Of a DNA stretch of 64,000 nt, positions 1-8,112 are shown piece by piece (within the stretch, counting starts at the first letter, position 1; each line of letters begins with the position of its first letter). This DNA is from Mesorhizobium sp. LHD-90 (GTDB lineage Bacteria; Pseudomonadota; Alphaproteobacteria; Rhizobiales; Rhizobiaceae): positions 97,593 through 161,592 of the forward strand of contig NZ_JAVFVV010000015.1 in the NCBI RefSeq assembly GCF_030929505.1. The letters run 5' to 3'. The position numbers and the translations under genes were made by a program. Below the pieces are notes generated by a model, which was given only the letters and a program-made list of their open reading frames with translations, did no database searches and was not told the DNA's origin.

Positions 1-1064
1 GCGACCGCCTGTCGATGACGCTCGCCGAATCGGGCGTCCCGACCCGCGTCGCCGACTGGCTCGGCGTCGGCATCGTGGTTGCCGTCATCACCTATGCATC
101 GCTGATCATCGGCGAACTGGTGCCCAAGCAGATCGCCCTGCGCAATCCCGAAGGCATCGCCTCGCGTGTCGCACCCGCCATGTCGCTGCTGGCGATCATC
201 GCCGCGCCGCTGGTGTTCCTGCTCGACATTTCCGGCCGCGCGGTGCTTTGGCTACTCGGCCAGAAAGGCGAATCGGAGGAAAAGGTCACCGACGAGGAGA
301 TCAAGATGCTGGTGGCCGAGGCCGAGCACCACGGCACCATCGAATCCGACGAACGCCGCATGATCGCCGGCGTCATGCGGCTGGGCGACCGCGCGGTGCG
401 CGCTGTGATGACGCCGCGCACCGACGTCGACTGGCTCAACCTTGCCTGGGACGAGGCGGCGCTGCGCAAGGCGCTGATGGAGACGCAGCACTCGCGCCTG
501 CCGGTGGGCGACGGCTCGGTCGATGCGATGGTCGGCGTAGTGCAGACGCGCGAATTGCTGGCTTCGCTGCTGGCCGGCGACAGGCTGGACCTCAGGCGCC
601 ACACCCGCGAGGCGCCGATCGTGCACGACCAGGCCGACGCGCTGGACGTGCTGGCCACTCTGAAGGAATCGGAGGTTCCGGTGGCCCTCGTCCATGACGA
701 GTACGGTCACTTCGAAGGTATCGTCACCCCCGCCGACATACTGGAAGCGATCACCGGCGTGTTCCGCTCGGACCTGGAGGCGGAGGAGGAGCCGTCCGCC
801 GTGCAGCGCGAGGACGGCTCATGGCTGCTCGCCGGCTACATGCCGGCCGACGAGATGCGCGACCATCTCGGCATCGACATTCCGGAGAACCGCGACTTCG
901 AGACGGTTGCGGGCTACATCCTGTCGCAACTTCACCACCTGCCTGCGACGGGCGAATGCGTCGACGCGCAGGGCTGGCGCTTCGAGGTCGTCGATCTCGA
1001 CGGCCGCCGCATCGACAAGGTGATCGCGTCGAAACTGCCCGGTGTGCATCGCCGCGCCGGCTGA
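1..1064 (+). CDS. CNNM/CBS-pair membrane protein (HlyC/CorC family), 5' end outside window
   Basis: The reading frame is open to the first base of the window, so the true start lies upstream; about 80-100 N-terminal residues of a usual ~430-residue protein are missing. What remains shows the end of the CNNM (DUF21) membrane domain with hydrophobic helices and an IGELVPKQIAL segment typical of the family. Two CBS motifs follow (RAVMTPRTDVDW, and a second ending in HFEGIVTPADILEAITG), then a C-terminal CorC_HlyC domain starting near GSWLLAGYMPADEM. The family is linked to magnesium/cobalt efflux or tolerance; the older name haemolysin is misleading. The CBS pair probably senses adenosine nucleotides. 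Family assignment is firm, substrate is not. It stands alone on this strand, with about 650 gene-free bases downstream. Confidence 0.9.
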   Translation, partial: DRLSMTLAESGVPTRVADWLGVGIVVAVITYASLIIGELVPKQIALRNPEGIASRVAPAMSLLAIIAAPLVFLLDISGRAVLWLLGQKGESEEKVTDEEIKMLVAEAEHHGTIESDERRMIAGVMRLGDRAVRAVMTPRTDVDWLNLAWDEAALRKALMETQHSRLPVGDGSVDAMVGVVQTRELLASLLAGDRLDLRRHTREAPIVHDQADALDVLATLKESEVPVALVHDEYGHFEGIVTPADILEAITGVFRSDLEAEEEPSAVQREDGSWLLAGYMPADEMRDHLGIDIPENRDFETVAGYILSQLHHLPATGECVDAQGWRFEVVDLDGRRIDKVIASKLPGVHRRAG

Positions 1065-1395
1065 GGAGCGGCGAAAAATCAAATGGTTGCTGGGCGGATT
1101 TGAATCGATCCGGCAGCAATTTGATCCTGTTTGCGAAGAACACCCTCAATCCCGACTCGCTTCGCCGGAAGGCCGGAATCATGCAGATTCCGGCTGCCGG
1201 ATGCCCATTTGCATCCGCTGCCTTGATTTGAACGCGATCGATCCTTACATGGGCTCCATCGGCCGCCGGGTTTCGGGTCGAACGTTCCTCCGGATTGGAG
1301 GTCAAGGTTCCCCGGCGAGGCGGCTGAATTGATCCGACGGACGGTCCGTCGACCGTGGATGTATCGGCGGCGAAGACAAGTTTCGGAAACGAGGG

Positions 1396-1421
1396 AAGCG
1401 GGCTTTTCGGCCCGCTTTTTT
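1396..1421 (+). terminator. Rho-independent terminator
   Basis: GCGGGC (1398-1403) pairs with GCCCGC (1410-1415) around a TTTTCG loop, extended by an AA/TT pair, and is followed directly by a run of T. A textbook plus-strand intrinsic terminator. Confidence 0.85.
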
Positions 1422-1594
1422 GTTGCTCGGATCTCTTTGCCTTGGGCGGCCAACGCCCTTCAAAGCTTCCGTTGGGTAACCGCGACTTTCGGCTAAACGC
1501 CCTGTGGTTAAGGCAATTTTCACCATGGCTGCGCATTGTCGCGGGCCTGCGGTGATGTAATGAGTACCGCGGTGCTTCGGCACCCAGGCAACAG

Positions 1595-1624
1595 CCCGTC
1601 GTCCCGCAAGGGCCGACGGGTTTT
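1595..1624 (+). terminator. Rho-independent terminator
   Basis: CCCGTCG (1595-1601) pairs with CGACGGG (1614-1620). An inner CCC/GGG stem is closed by a GCAA tetraloop, and TTTT follows. It points along the plus strand, although the nearest downstream gene is on the minus strand, so it probably ends a non-coding transcript. Confidence 0.75.
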
Positions 1625-1717
1625 CCATTTGGAGCTTCCCCCGGCCGACCGGAAAACATGAGGGCGGCACGAAGGCCGCCCTTGCAAAAATCCGGACTGA
1701 CAAACAGCAACGGCGCG

Positions 1718-2323
1718 TCAGGCCGCGCGAACCTCTTCGGCCACGGCATCGGCTTCCCGCGCCGCCTTCAGCGCCTTCGCCCACCAGGTGATGTCGTTGA
1801 GCAGGCCCTTGGCGGCTTGGTTCAAATGCTCGAACTCTTCCAGCTTCTTGGAGCCGTTCATGACCTGCGCCATGTCAGCCCATACGATGTGGACGGCATT
1901 GCGCACCGGCGCCATCTGCAGCTCCACCGCATGCAGCCGGAGCTGCTCGATGGCGCGCGCGCCGCCAACGCCGCCGTAACCGACGAAGCCGGCCGGCTTC
2001 TTGTTCCACTCGCTATAGGCGTAGTCGAGCGCGTTCTTCAGCACCCCGGTGGGGCCGCGGCTGTATTCGGCGGCGGTGAAGATGAAACCGTCGCAGCTCG
2101 CCACCTTCTTCTGCCAACGCTGCGCGACCTCGCTTTTGGAGGGCACATAGAGCGAGGATGAAACCTCGTCGAAGAAGGGAAGCGGAAAGTCGCGCAGGTC
2201 CACGACCTCGATTTCGATGTCGTGGTGCTCGCGGGCAAGCTTGGCGAACCATTCGGCGGGCTTGTCGGCAAAGCGGTTGGCGCGTGTGGAGCCTATCACC
2301 AGCGCGATTTTCGGTTTAGACAT
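1718..2323 (-). CDS. NADPH-dependent FMN reductase family protein
   Basis: A 201-residue flavodoxin-fold protein. The N-terminus carries the phosphate-binding loop GSTRANR after a hydrophobic beta strand, and the flavin-contacting segment TAAEYSRGPTGVLKNALDYA sits near residue 85-105. Members reduce FMN, quinones, azo dyes or nitro compounds with NAD(P)H. The C-terminal part is slightly longer than minimal family members and ends in an alpha-helical Ala/Glu-rich tail. It is transcribed divergently from the HxlR-family regulator at 2410 with 86 bases between the starts, the usual arrangement in which HxlR controls a redox or quinone/electrophile-detoxifying enzyme. The physiological substrate cannot be told from sequence. 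Confidence 0.85.
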   Translation of the reverse strand: MSKPKIALVIGSTRANRFADKPAEWFAKLAREHHDIEIEVVDLRDFPLPFFDEVSSSLYVPSKSEVAQRWQKKVASCDGFIFTAAEYSRGPTGVLKNALDYAYSEWNKKPAGFVGYGGVGGARAIEQLRLHAVELQMAPVRNAVHIVWADMAQVMNGSKKLEEFEHLNQAAKGLLNDITWWAKALKAAREADAVAEEVRAA

Positions 2324-2345
2324 TGCAAGTGACCTCTTGAAATCT

Positions 2346-2362
2346 GGTATCGGAAGGATACC
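2346..2362. promoter_or_regulatory. Perfect dyad GGTATC-N5-GATACC, candidate HxlR operator
   Basis: GGTATC (2346-2351) and GATACC (2357-2362) form a perfect 6-base inverted repeat with a 5-base spacer. It lies between the divergent reductase and HxlR genes, just upstream of a TATAAG-like -10 (2370-2375) for the regulator. Dimeric HxlR proteins bind such dyads; assignment to this regulator is inferred from position. Confidence 0.5.
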
Positions 2363-2409
2363 GACACTATATAAGTTACTGACAAGGACTGCCGCAAGGA
2401 GGCACTTTT

Positions 2410-2820
2410 TTGAAACCTAGGCACCTGCACCTCAGCGAGGATTGCCGCGCCGTCAGCGGCGTGCTCAATCGCGTCGGCGACAAATGGACCGTGCTGGTCG
2501 TCACCAAGCTGGGTCCGGGCCGCATGCGCTTCAGCGAATTGCGCGGAGCGGTCGGCGGCATCTCGCAGAAGATGCTGACGGCGACGCTGCGCGGGCTGGA
2601 ACGCGACGGGTTCGTCGTGCGCGAGCAGTTTCCGACCATCCCGCCGCGCGTCGACTATGAACTGACCGACCTAGGCCGTGAATTGCTGGAGCCTGTCACC
2701 GCGCTTGCCGAATGGGCGCGCAGGAACGGCGAGCGAGTCGCCCGTGCCCGTGAGCGATTCGACAGAATGACAGGCAATGTCGAGGTTGAATGGGAAGAGC
2801 AGAAGGAGATGCGGCCTTAG
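2410..2820 (+). CDS. HxlR-family winged-helix transcriptional regulator
   Basis: A 136-residue one-domain regulator. It has a Cys near the N-terminus (DCRAV), the family signature GDKWTVLVVTKLGPGRMRFSEL, a recognition helix region ISQKMLTATLRGLERDG, and the wing PPRVDYELTDLG. The start is TTG at 2410, chosen because a full AAGGAGG ribosome site lies at 2396-2402, seven bases upstream. Many HxlR members sense quinones, aldehydes or other electrophiles through the conserved N-terminal cysteine, and this one has it. It probably controls the divergent flavin reductase and itself through the dyad at 2346-2362. The C-terminal 30 residues are charged and helical. Confidence 0.88.
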   Translation: MKPRHLHLSEDCRAVSGVLNRVGDKWTVLVVTKLGPGRMRFSELRGAVGGISQKMLTATLRGLERDGFVVREQFPTIPPRVDYELTDLGRELLEPVTALAEWARRNGERVARARERFDRMTGNVEVEWEEQKEMRP

Positions 2821-2864
2821 CCGGAAGGCATTTTTGGACAGCGGAGAGCGGGGTCCCTACTGCC

Positions 2865-3260
2865 CTACTCCGCCGGCACCGCCTTTGGCCGGCCTTCCGC
2901 ATCCAGCGCCACCATGATGAAATCCGCATCGGTGACCTTTTCCATCACGTCGCTGAGATAGCGCTGCGCCCAGGCTTCGACTTTGAGCGTCATCGAGGTG
3001 CGGCCGACGCGGGTGATATGGGTATAGATGCAGAGCGTGTCGCCGATCTTCATTGGCTTGGCGAAGGACATCTCCTTGACCGCCGCGGTCACCACCCTGC
3101 CCTTGGCGCGCTCGGCGGCGCGGATGCCGCAGGCAAGGTCCATCTGCGCCATCACCCAGCCGCCAAAGATATCCATGGCTGCGTTGGCGTCCGACGGCAT
3201 GGCCAGTGTGCGCAAGGTGAGTTCGCCCGTGGGTTCCTGCCCGTTCGCGTAGTGAACCAT
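2865..3260 (-). CDS. Acyl-CoA thioesterase, YciA-like hotdog fold
   Basis: A 131-residue single hotdog domain. The segment DIFGGWVMAQMDLA near residue 29-42 matches the helix and catalytic aspartate of YciA/BACH acyl-CoA hydrolases, and the later VTDADFIMVALDAEGRPKAVP fits their last strand. Such enzymes hydrolyse short- to medium-chain acyl-CoA to free acid and CoA in the cytoplasm as hexamers. A GAGGGAG ribosome site five bases before the ATG supports the start. It is convergent with the HxlR gene, 44 bases away, and appears monocistronic. Confidence 0.88.
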   Translation of the reverse strand: MVHYANGQEPTGELTLRTLAMPSDANAAMDIFGGWVMAQMDLACGIRAAERAKGRVVTAAVKEMSFAKPMKIGDTLCIYTHITRVGRTSMTLKVEAWAQRYLSDVMEKVTDADFIMVALDAEGRPKAVPAE

Positions 3261-3442
3261 CGCGCTCCCTCTCTTCTGGCTTTCCGGATTGCCCTAGCCG
3301 CCGCGACCGGAACGGTCAACGCGGCATGGCGCGGTCCCGCCGGTCGCTTTTCTCACAGCCGATGCCGGAAGCCCCGCCTGCCGCCCGCGCGGCGCCCCGC
3401 TACACTGTCGGCACTGCCGCCCACCGGGATCACCGCGCCTCC

Positions 3443-5059
3443 ATGCAGAGCTACGACTTCGTCATCGTCGGCGCCGGCTCCGCCGGCTGCGTGCTGGCCG
3501 AACGGCTGTCGGCAAGCGGCCGCTTTTCCGTGCTGGTCCTGGAAGCCGGCCGCAGCGACCGCCGCTTCTACGTGCAGATGCCGCTCGGCTACGGCAAGAC
3601 GTTCTACGATCCCGCCGTCAACTGGAACTACAAGGCCGAGCCCGATCCGGGGCTGGCGGGAAACGCCGACCATTGGCCCCGCGGCAAGGTTTTGGGCGGC
3701 TCCAGCTCGATCAACGCCATGGTGTGGATTCGGGGCCATCCGGCCGACTACGACTCCTGGCGCGACCAGGGCAATCCGGGCTGGGGATTCGACGACCTGC
3801 TGCCCGCCTTCAAGGCGATCGAGGACAATCAGGCCGGCGCGGACAATTGGCGCGGCAAGGGCGGGCCCGTGCACGTCACGGACTGCACAAAACTGGTCCA
3901 TCCGCTGACCACGCGGTATCTCAAGGCCGGCGAGCAGGCCGGGCTTTCCCTCAATCCCGATTTCAACGGCGAGGCGCAGGAAGGCGTCGGCGTCTACCAG
4001 ATTTCCACCCGCGACGGACGCCGCATGTCGGCAGCGCGCGCCTTCCTGCGCCCGGCGATGCGGCGAGACAACGTGCGCGTCGAGACCAACGCGCTGGCGA
4101 CAAGAATCCTGTTCGAGGGCAAACGCGCGGTCGGCATCGAATATGAGCAGAACGGCGCCACGAAAACCGTGCGCGCCGCCTGCGAGGTGATCCTGTCGGC
4201 CGGTTCGATCAACTCGCCGCAGCTTCTGCAATTGTCCGGCGTCGGCCCGGCGGACCATCTGAAAAGCCTCGGCATCGACATCGTCCACGACAACCGCAAT
4301 GTGGGCGCCAACCTCGAGGATCATGTCGGCGTCAACTACACCTACAGGGGACGCGAGGCGACGCTGAACCAGATCCTGAGGCCCTGGTGGGGCAAACTGT
4401 GGGTCGGCATGCAGTACTTGCTGCTACGCAGCGGGCCGCTGTCGCTGTCAATGAACGCCGGCGGGGGATTCTTCCGCACCGATCCCTCGCTGCCGCGCCC
4501 CAACATGCAGCTCTATTTCCAGGCCTTTTCCACGGTGAAGCCGAAGGCCGGAGAGCGTCCGATCCTGACGCCCGACGACTGGCCGGGTTTTTCCATCGGC
4601 CTTTCCAATTGCCGGCCGACCAGCCGCGGCGAGATCATGATCCGCTCGAAAAACCCGCGCGACTATCCAAGGATCGTCGCCAATGCCTATTCGACCGACG
4701 AGGACGTCGCCGAGATGCTGGCGGCGGTGAAATTCGTGCGGCACATCGCGGCGCAGCCCGCCATGGCCGAAGTCATCGTCGAGGAAGTGCTGCCCGGTCC
4801 GTCCATCACCTCCGACGAGGATCTGATCCTGGATTTCCGAAAGCGTTCCGGCACGGTCTACCATCCGGTGTCGACCTGCCGCATGGGTCCCGATCCGGCG
4901 AAGGCCGTGGTCGATCCGCGGCTGAAGGTTCATGGACTCGCGGGACTGCGCGTCGTCGACGCCTCGATCTTCCCCGACAACATTTCCGGCAATACGAACG
5001 CCCCGTCGATCATGACCGGCTGGAAAGGCGCGGAGCTGGTGCTGGAGGATTCTAGATGA
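3443..5059 (+). CDS. GMC-family FAD-dependent oxidoreductase (choline/alcohol dehydrogenase-like)
   Basis: A 538-residue glucose-methanol-choline oxidoreductase. The dinucleotide-binding motif VIVGAGSAGCVLAERL starts five residues after the ATG at 3443. An upstream in-frame ATG (3326) would add 39 low-complexity residues before the Rossmann fold, so 3443 is preferred. GMC signature 1 (KVLGGSSSINAMVWIRG) and signature 2 (GSINSPQLLQLSGVGP) are present. The C-terminal HPVSTCRMGP and NTNAPSIMTG segments hold the conserved active-site His and Asn. Members oxidise primary alcohols or sugars to aldehydes using FAD. The enolase-superfamily dehydratase gene starts 16 bases downstream, so the pair probably acts on one sugar or polyol. 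BetA itself is unlikely because no betaine genes are nearby. Confidence 0.9.
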   Translation: MQSYDFVIVGAGSAGCVLAERLSASGRFSVLVLEAGRSDRRFYVQMPLGYGKTFYDPAVNWNYKAEPDPGLAGNADHWPRGKVLGGSSSINAMVWIRGHPADYDSWRDQGNPGWGFDDLLPAFKAIEDNQAGADNWRGKGGPVHVTDCTKLVHPLTTRYLKAGEQAGLSLNPDFNGEAQEGVGVYQISTRDGRRMSAARAFLRPAMRRDNVRVETNALATRILFEGKRAVGIEYEQNGATKTVRAACEVILSAGSINSPQLLQLSGVGPADHLKSLGIDIVHDNRNVGANLEDHVGVNYTYRGREATLNQILRPWWGKLWVGMQYLLLRSGPLSLSMNAGGGFFRTDPSLPRPNMQLYFQAFSTVKPKAGERPILTPDDWPGFSIGLSNCRPTSRGEIMIRSKNPRDYPRIVANAYSTDEDVAEMLAAVKFVRHIAAQPAMAEVIVEEVLPGPSITSDEDLILDFRKRSGTVYHPVSTCRMGPDPAKAVVDPRLKVHGLAGLRVVDASIFPDNISGNTNAPSIMTGWKGAELVLEDSR

Positions 5060-5075
5060 CGGCTGAGGGCACAAG

Positions 5076-6287
5076 ATGAAAATCACCGACGTGAAAACCT
5101 GGGTCGTCGGCAATCCGCCGCCCGGCATCGGCGGCCGCTACTTCATCTTCGTGAGGCTGACCACCGACTCCAATGTCGTCGGCTTTGGCGAGGCCTATAG
5201 CGCCACCTTCGGCCCGCATGTCACGGCAAGGATGATCGAGGATATCGCCGCGCGCTACCTCGTCGGCCGCGACCCGCACGACATCGAGACCTTCTTCCGC
5301 CGTGCCTACTCCTCCGGCTTCTCGCAGCGGCCTGATGTTTCCGTCATGGGCTGCGTCTCGGCGCTGGAGATCGCCTGCTGGGACATCATCGGCAAGGAGG
5401 CGGGGAAACCGGTCTACAAGCTGCTCGGCGGCCAGGTGCACGAGACGCTGCGCAGCTACACCTATCTCTATCCGACCGCCGGCAGCGTCGTGCCGGTCGA
5501 GGCCGGACCGGTCAATGTCTACAACGATCCCGATCTCGCCGCCGCCTGCGCCATGGAATATGTGCGCCAGGGTTTCAACGCGGTGAAACTCGATCCGGCC
5601 GGGCCCTACACGGTCTATGACGGCCACCAGCCCCGCCTCTGCGACATCGACCTTTCGGCCCGAATGGTGAAGGCGATCCGCGAGGCCGTTGGCACCAAGG
5701 CCGACATATTGTTCGGCACGCACGGCCAGTTCACCGCGTCCGGCGCGCTGCGCATGGCGCGCGCCATCGAGCCCTACGATCCGCTGTGGTTCGAGGAGCC
5801 GGTGCCGCCGGACATGCCGGAAGTCATGGCCGAGGTGGCGCGCGGCACCAGCATCCCGATTGCCACCGGTGAGCGGCTCACGACAAAATTCGAATTCGCC
5901 CGCGTCATCGAACAGCGCGCCGCAACGATCCTGCAGCCCGACCTCGGCCGCTCCGGCGGAATCTTGGAGACCAAGAAGATCGCGGCGATGGCCGAGGCCT
6001 ACCATATCCAGATCGCGCCGCATTGCTATTGCGGGCCGATCGTCGGTGCCGCCAACATCCAGTTGGCGGTGACGCTGCCCAACTTCCTGATCCTGGAATC
6101 GCTGAAGCAATGGGACGGATTCCACGAGACGCTGCTGAAAAAGAAGATCGAGTGGCAGGACGGCCACGTCATCCCTTCGAAAGAGCCCGGCATCGGCGTC
6201 GAACTCGACGAAGCCGTGTGCGATGCGCATCCCTATGATGGCGCCCTGCTGCATCTCGAAATGACGCAGGAAGCCTTGTTTCCCTGA
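5076..6287 (+). CDS. Mandelate racemase/muconate lactonizing enzyme-family dehydratase
   Basis: A 403-residue enolase-superfamily protein with the N-terminal capping domain (about 1-125) and a TIM barrel. KLD at 171-173 ends the second strand. Metal-ligand candidates E240 (FEEP) and E266 (TGER) are present, as is H316 (APHCYC). The third-strand position, where galactonate and glucarate dehydratases carry the first metal-binding Asp, reads LFGTHGQ (212-218), with Gly at the expected Asp and His216 as a possible catalytic residue. It most resembles acid-sugar dehydratases of the galactonate/mannonate type, but the altered strand makes the reaction uncertain. It is co-transcribed with the GMC oxidoreductase (16-base gap), suggesting oxidation and then dehydration of a sugar. 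Confidence 0.82.
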   Translation: MKITDVKTWVVGNPPPGIGGRYFIFVRLTTDSNVVGFGEAYSATFGPHVTARMIEDIAARYLVGRDPHDIETFFRRAYSSGFSQRPDVSVMGCVSALEIACWDIIGKEAGKPVYKLLGGQVHETLRSYTYLYPTAGSVVPVEAGPVNVYNDPDLAAACAMEYVRQGFNAVKLDPAGPYTVYDGHQPRLCDIDLSARMVKAIREAVGTKADILFGTHGQFTASGALRMARAIEPYDPLWFEEPVPPDMPEVMAEVARGTSIPIATGERLTTKFEFARVIEQRAATILQPDLGRSGGILETKKIAAMAEAYHIQIAPHCYCGPIVGAANIQLAVTLPNFLILESLKQWDGFHETLLKKKIEWQDGHVIPSKEPGIGVELDEAVCDAHPYDGALLHLEMTQEALFP

Positions 6288-6649
6288 CCGCGATGGGGGA
6301 AGCGGAAGGCCAACCGTGCCGCCTCCAAGGTTCCCCCGAGCAAAAAATCGCTCGACGATTGGGCGGCCCGGTGGAGCGCCGCGCAACCGGCACGCGCAGC
6401 GGATTTTCAGAAATTCAGAGTATATCGTCAATATTTCTATAAATTTCCACACCCCGCAATAGTTTTTTATATTGAACCCGCAACTCACCCTCGATGCGGG
6501 CCTCAACGCAGCCAAATGCCCGTTTACTATACGAAAACCTCCTCTCAAGGGGGCTATTCCCAAGCCCATCAAACGCGGTATGCTTCCTTAACAATTTGTA
6601 AACGACTGCCGGTGCGTTCCAGTATGATAGTATCAAGGGGGTTGTAGCC
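6288..6649. other. AT-richer leader region upstream of the coiled-coil gene
   Basis: About 360 bases without a gene. From roughly 6410 the base composition falls well below that of the flanking genes (TATATCG, TTTTTTATATTG, TTAACAATTTGTAAAC). A TATGAT at 6623-6628 could be a -10 for the gene at 6650, and AAGGGGG (6636-6642) is its ribosome site. The long, AT-rich leader suggests regulated expression or DNA acquired together with the downstream gene. Confidence 0.5.
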
Positions 6650-8053
6650 ATGAATCTCGCAAACATCCTTACCAGGCGGGATCCGTTGAAGAGGGCGTTC
6701 GTCACGCTCGAGGACGGCATGTCTGACGTTCTCAACGAGGAGTTTTTGCTCCCGCCCGAAGAGACCGCGGACGTTCCTTCATTGGAGCTGGGGGATGATC
6801 TTTCCCCGGAGATGCAAGAACAGCCCAGCCTACCATTGTCGGAACAGCCAGTGCCGGAACAGCCAGTGGCGGAGCAAGGCGATCGACAGTCCGCCCACAC
6901 CCAGGGCCGCCTCGCCGGCTACTCCGCTTTCGAGGAGGCGCGCGCCCGCACCCAGGACGACTTGAACCGCATCGGCGAGGCGCTGGCAAGCATTCTGGCC
7001 ACCCAGCATATGAGCCGCGACTTCCTCAACGATGTCTACGCAGACATCCATCGCGCCAACGACCTGGAGAACGGTAATGGCGCCTATGCCGCCGAGAACC
7101 GCCGCCTGGTGGAGCGGGCCGACAAGCTGGAGCGCCTGCGCACCCGCTACGACCAGTTGGTCGAGGTGCTGAAGCGGCGCGAGGCGAAACTGCTCGCCGA
7201 GGCCGAAACCATGCGCGAGACCATCGGCGGGCTCAGGCTCGACGTGGTCGAAGCCCGCAACGCGGTGGTTCGCGCCGAGTCGCTCTATGGCGAGGCGCAG
7301 GCCGCCCACGCCGCCCGCACCAACGAGGCCGAGCGCTACATGCGCGAATCCGAGATGCTGCGCGAGAAGAGTGTCGGCCTTTCGGTCGAACTCGACCTTG
7401 CCCAGAAAAGACAGGCCGAATCCCGCCGCCGGGTCGAGGAGCTTTCGGCCATGCACGCCAGCGACTCCGCCCGCCTTGCGGAGATCATGTCGCGGCTGAT
7501 CGCCGAAGAGACCGACGGCACGCGGCTGCAGAAACTCAACGACGCGCTTGAGGCAAAGCTGATCGAAGCCAACGAAACCAATTCCCGGCTGGCCTCGGAA
7601 CTCTCCGAGCGCGACAAGCGCTTCCAGAGCGAGAACCAGGCGCTCCGCAACGAGATCCAGAGCCTTGGCGGCCGGCTGCAGGGGGCGGCCAACGAGCAGC
7701 GCGACTTCATGTCGGAGTTGACGATGCTGCGCTCGAGGCTGAACGACATGGAAGCCGAGCGGCAAGTCCTGGAGAGGAAATTCTCGGCCGTTGCCGGCGA
7801 GTTGGACGAGGAGCGCCGCCAGGGCATGCAGGCGCCTGACGAGGCTGCGTCGGATCCGCAGACGCTGACCGAGCAGATGCGCGACGAAATCGTCGAATTG
7901 CAGGCCACCGTCGCCCAGTTGAAGCAGTATGAGAGCCTCTATACGGCCTCCAAATCACGCAAGGCCAAGGCCGAGGTCGCCAATAGTTTCACGGTCGAAG
8001 GTGGCAAGGTCGTGCCGGAATTCGTCGAGATGAAGCAAGCCGGACGCGCGTGA
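6650..8053 (+). CDS. Long coiled-coil protein of unknown function
   Basis: No enzyme or transport domain is recognisable in these 467 residues. The N-terminal ~95 residues are acidic and Pro/Glu-rich, with a short repeat (EQPVPEQPVAEQ) and no signal peptide. From about residue 100 to 440 the protein is almost unbroken heptad-like helix rich in Glu, Arg, Leu and Ala, which predicts an extended cytoplasmic coiled coil. The last ~30 residues are a shorter basic segment (SKSRKAKAE). A good AAGGGGG ribosome site seven bases before the ATG supports the start. The architecture recalls filament- or polarity-type scaffold proteins, but that is only a resemblance of form. It is convergent with the DUF3137 gene. 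Confidence 0.75.
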   Translation: MNLANILTRRDPLKRAFVTLEDGMSDVLNEEFLLPPEETADVPSLELGDDLSPEMQEQPSLPLSEQPVPEQPVAEQGDRQSAHTQGRLAGYSAFEEARARTQDDLNRIGEALASILATQHMSRDFLNDVYADIHRANDLENGNGAYAAENRRLVERADKLERLRTRYDQLVEVLKRREAKLLAEAETMRETIGGLRLDVVEARNAVVRAESLYGEAQAAHAARTNEAERYMRESEMLREKSVGLSVELDLAQKRQAESRRRVEELSAMHASDSARLAEIMSRLIAEETDGTRLQKLNDALEAKLIEANETNSRLASELSERDKRFQSENQALRNEIQSLGGRLQGAANEQRDFMSELTMLRSRLNDMEAERQVLERKFSAVAGELDEERRQGMQAPDEAASDPQTLTEQMRDEIVELQATVAQLKQYESLYTASKSRKAKAEVANSFTVEGGKVVPEFVEMKQAGRA

Positions 8054-8112
8054 CCCTCAGGCGCAGGCGGCTTCCGCGCGGCCCGCGCCGGTGAACGGCA
8101 GCGGCCCGCGTC

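Larger units (their letters stand above)
1065..1717. other. Gene-free interval with two intrinsic terminators; candidate small-RNA locus
   Basis: No convincing protein-coding frame lies in these 650 bases. Two plus-strand intrinsic terminators (1396-1421 and 1595-1624) are about 200 bases apart with no gene between them, and the first is about 330 bases past the stop of the CNNM/CBS gene. That spacing suits one or two short untranslated transcripts. A GGTGC-TTCG-GCACC mini-hairpin at 1571-1584 precedes the second terminator. I could not match either segment to a named RNA family. Confidence 0.4.
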
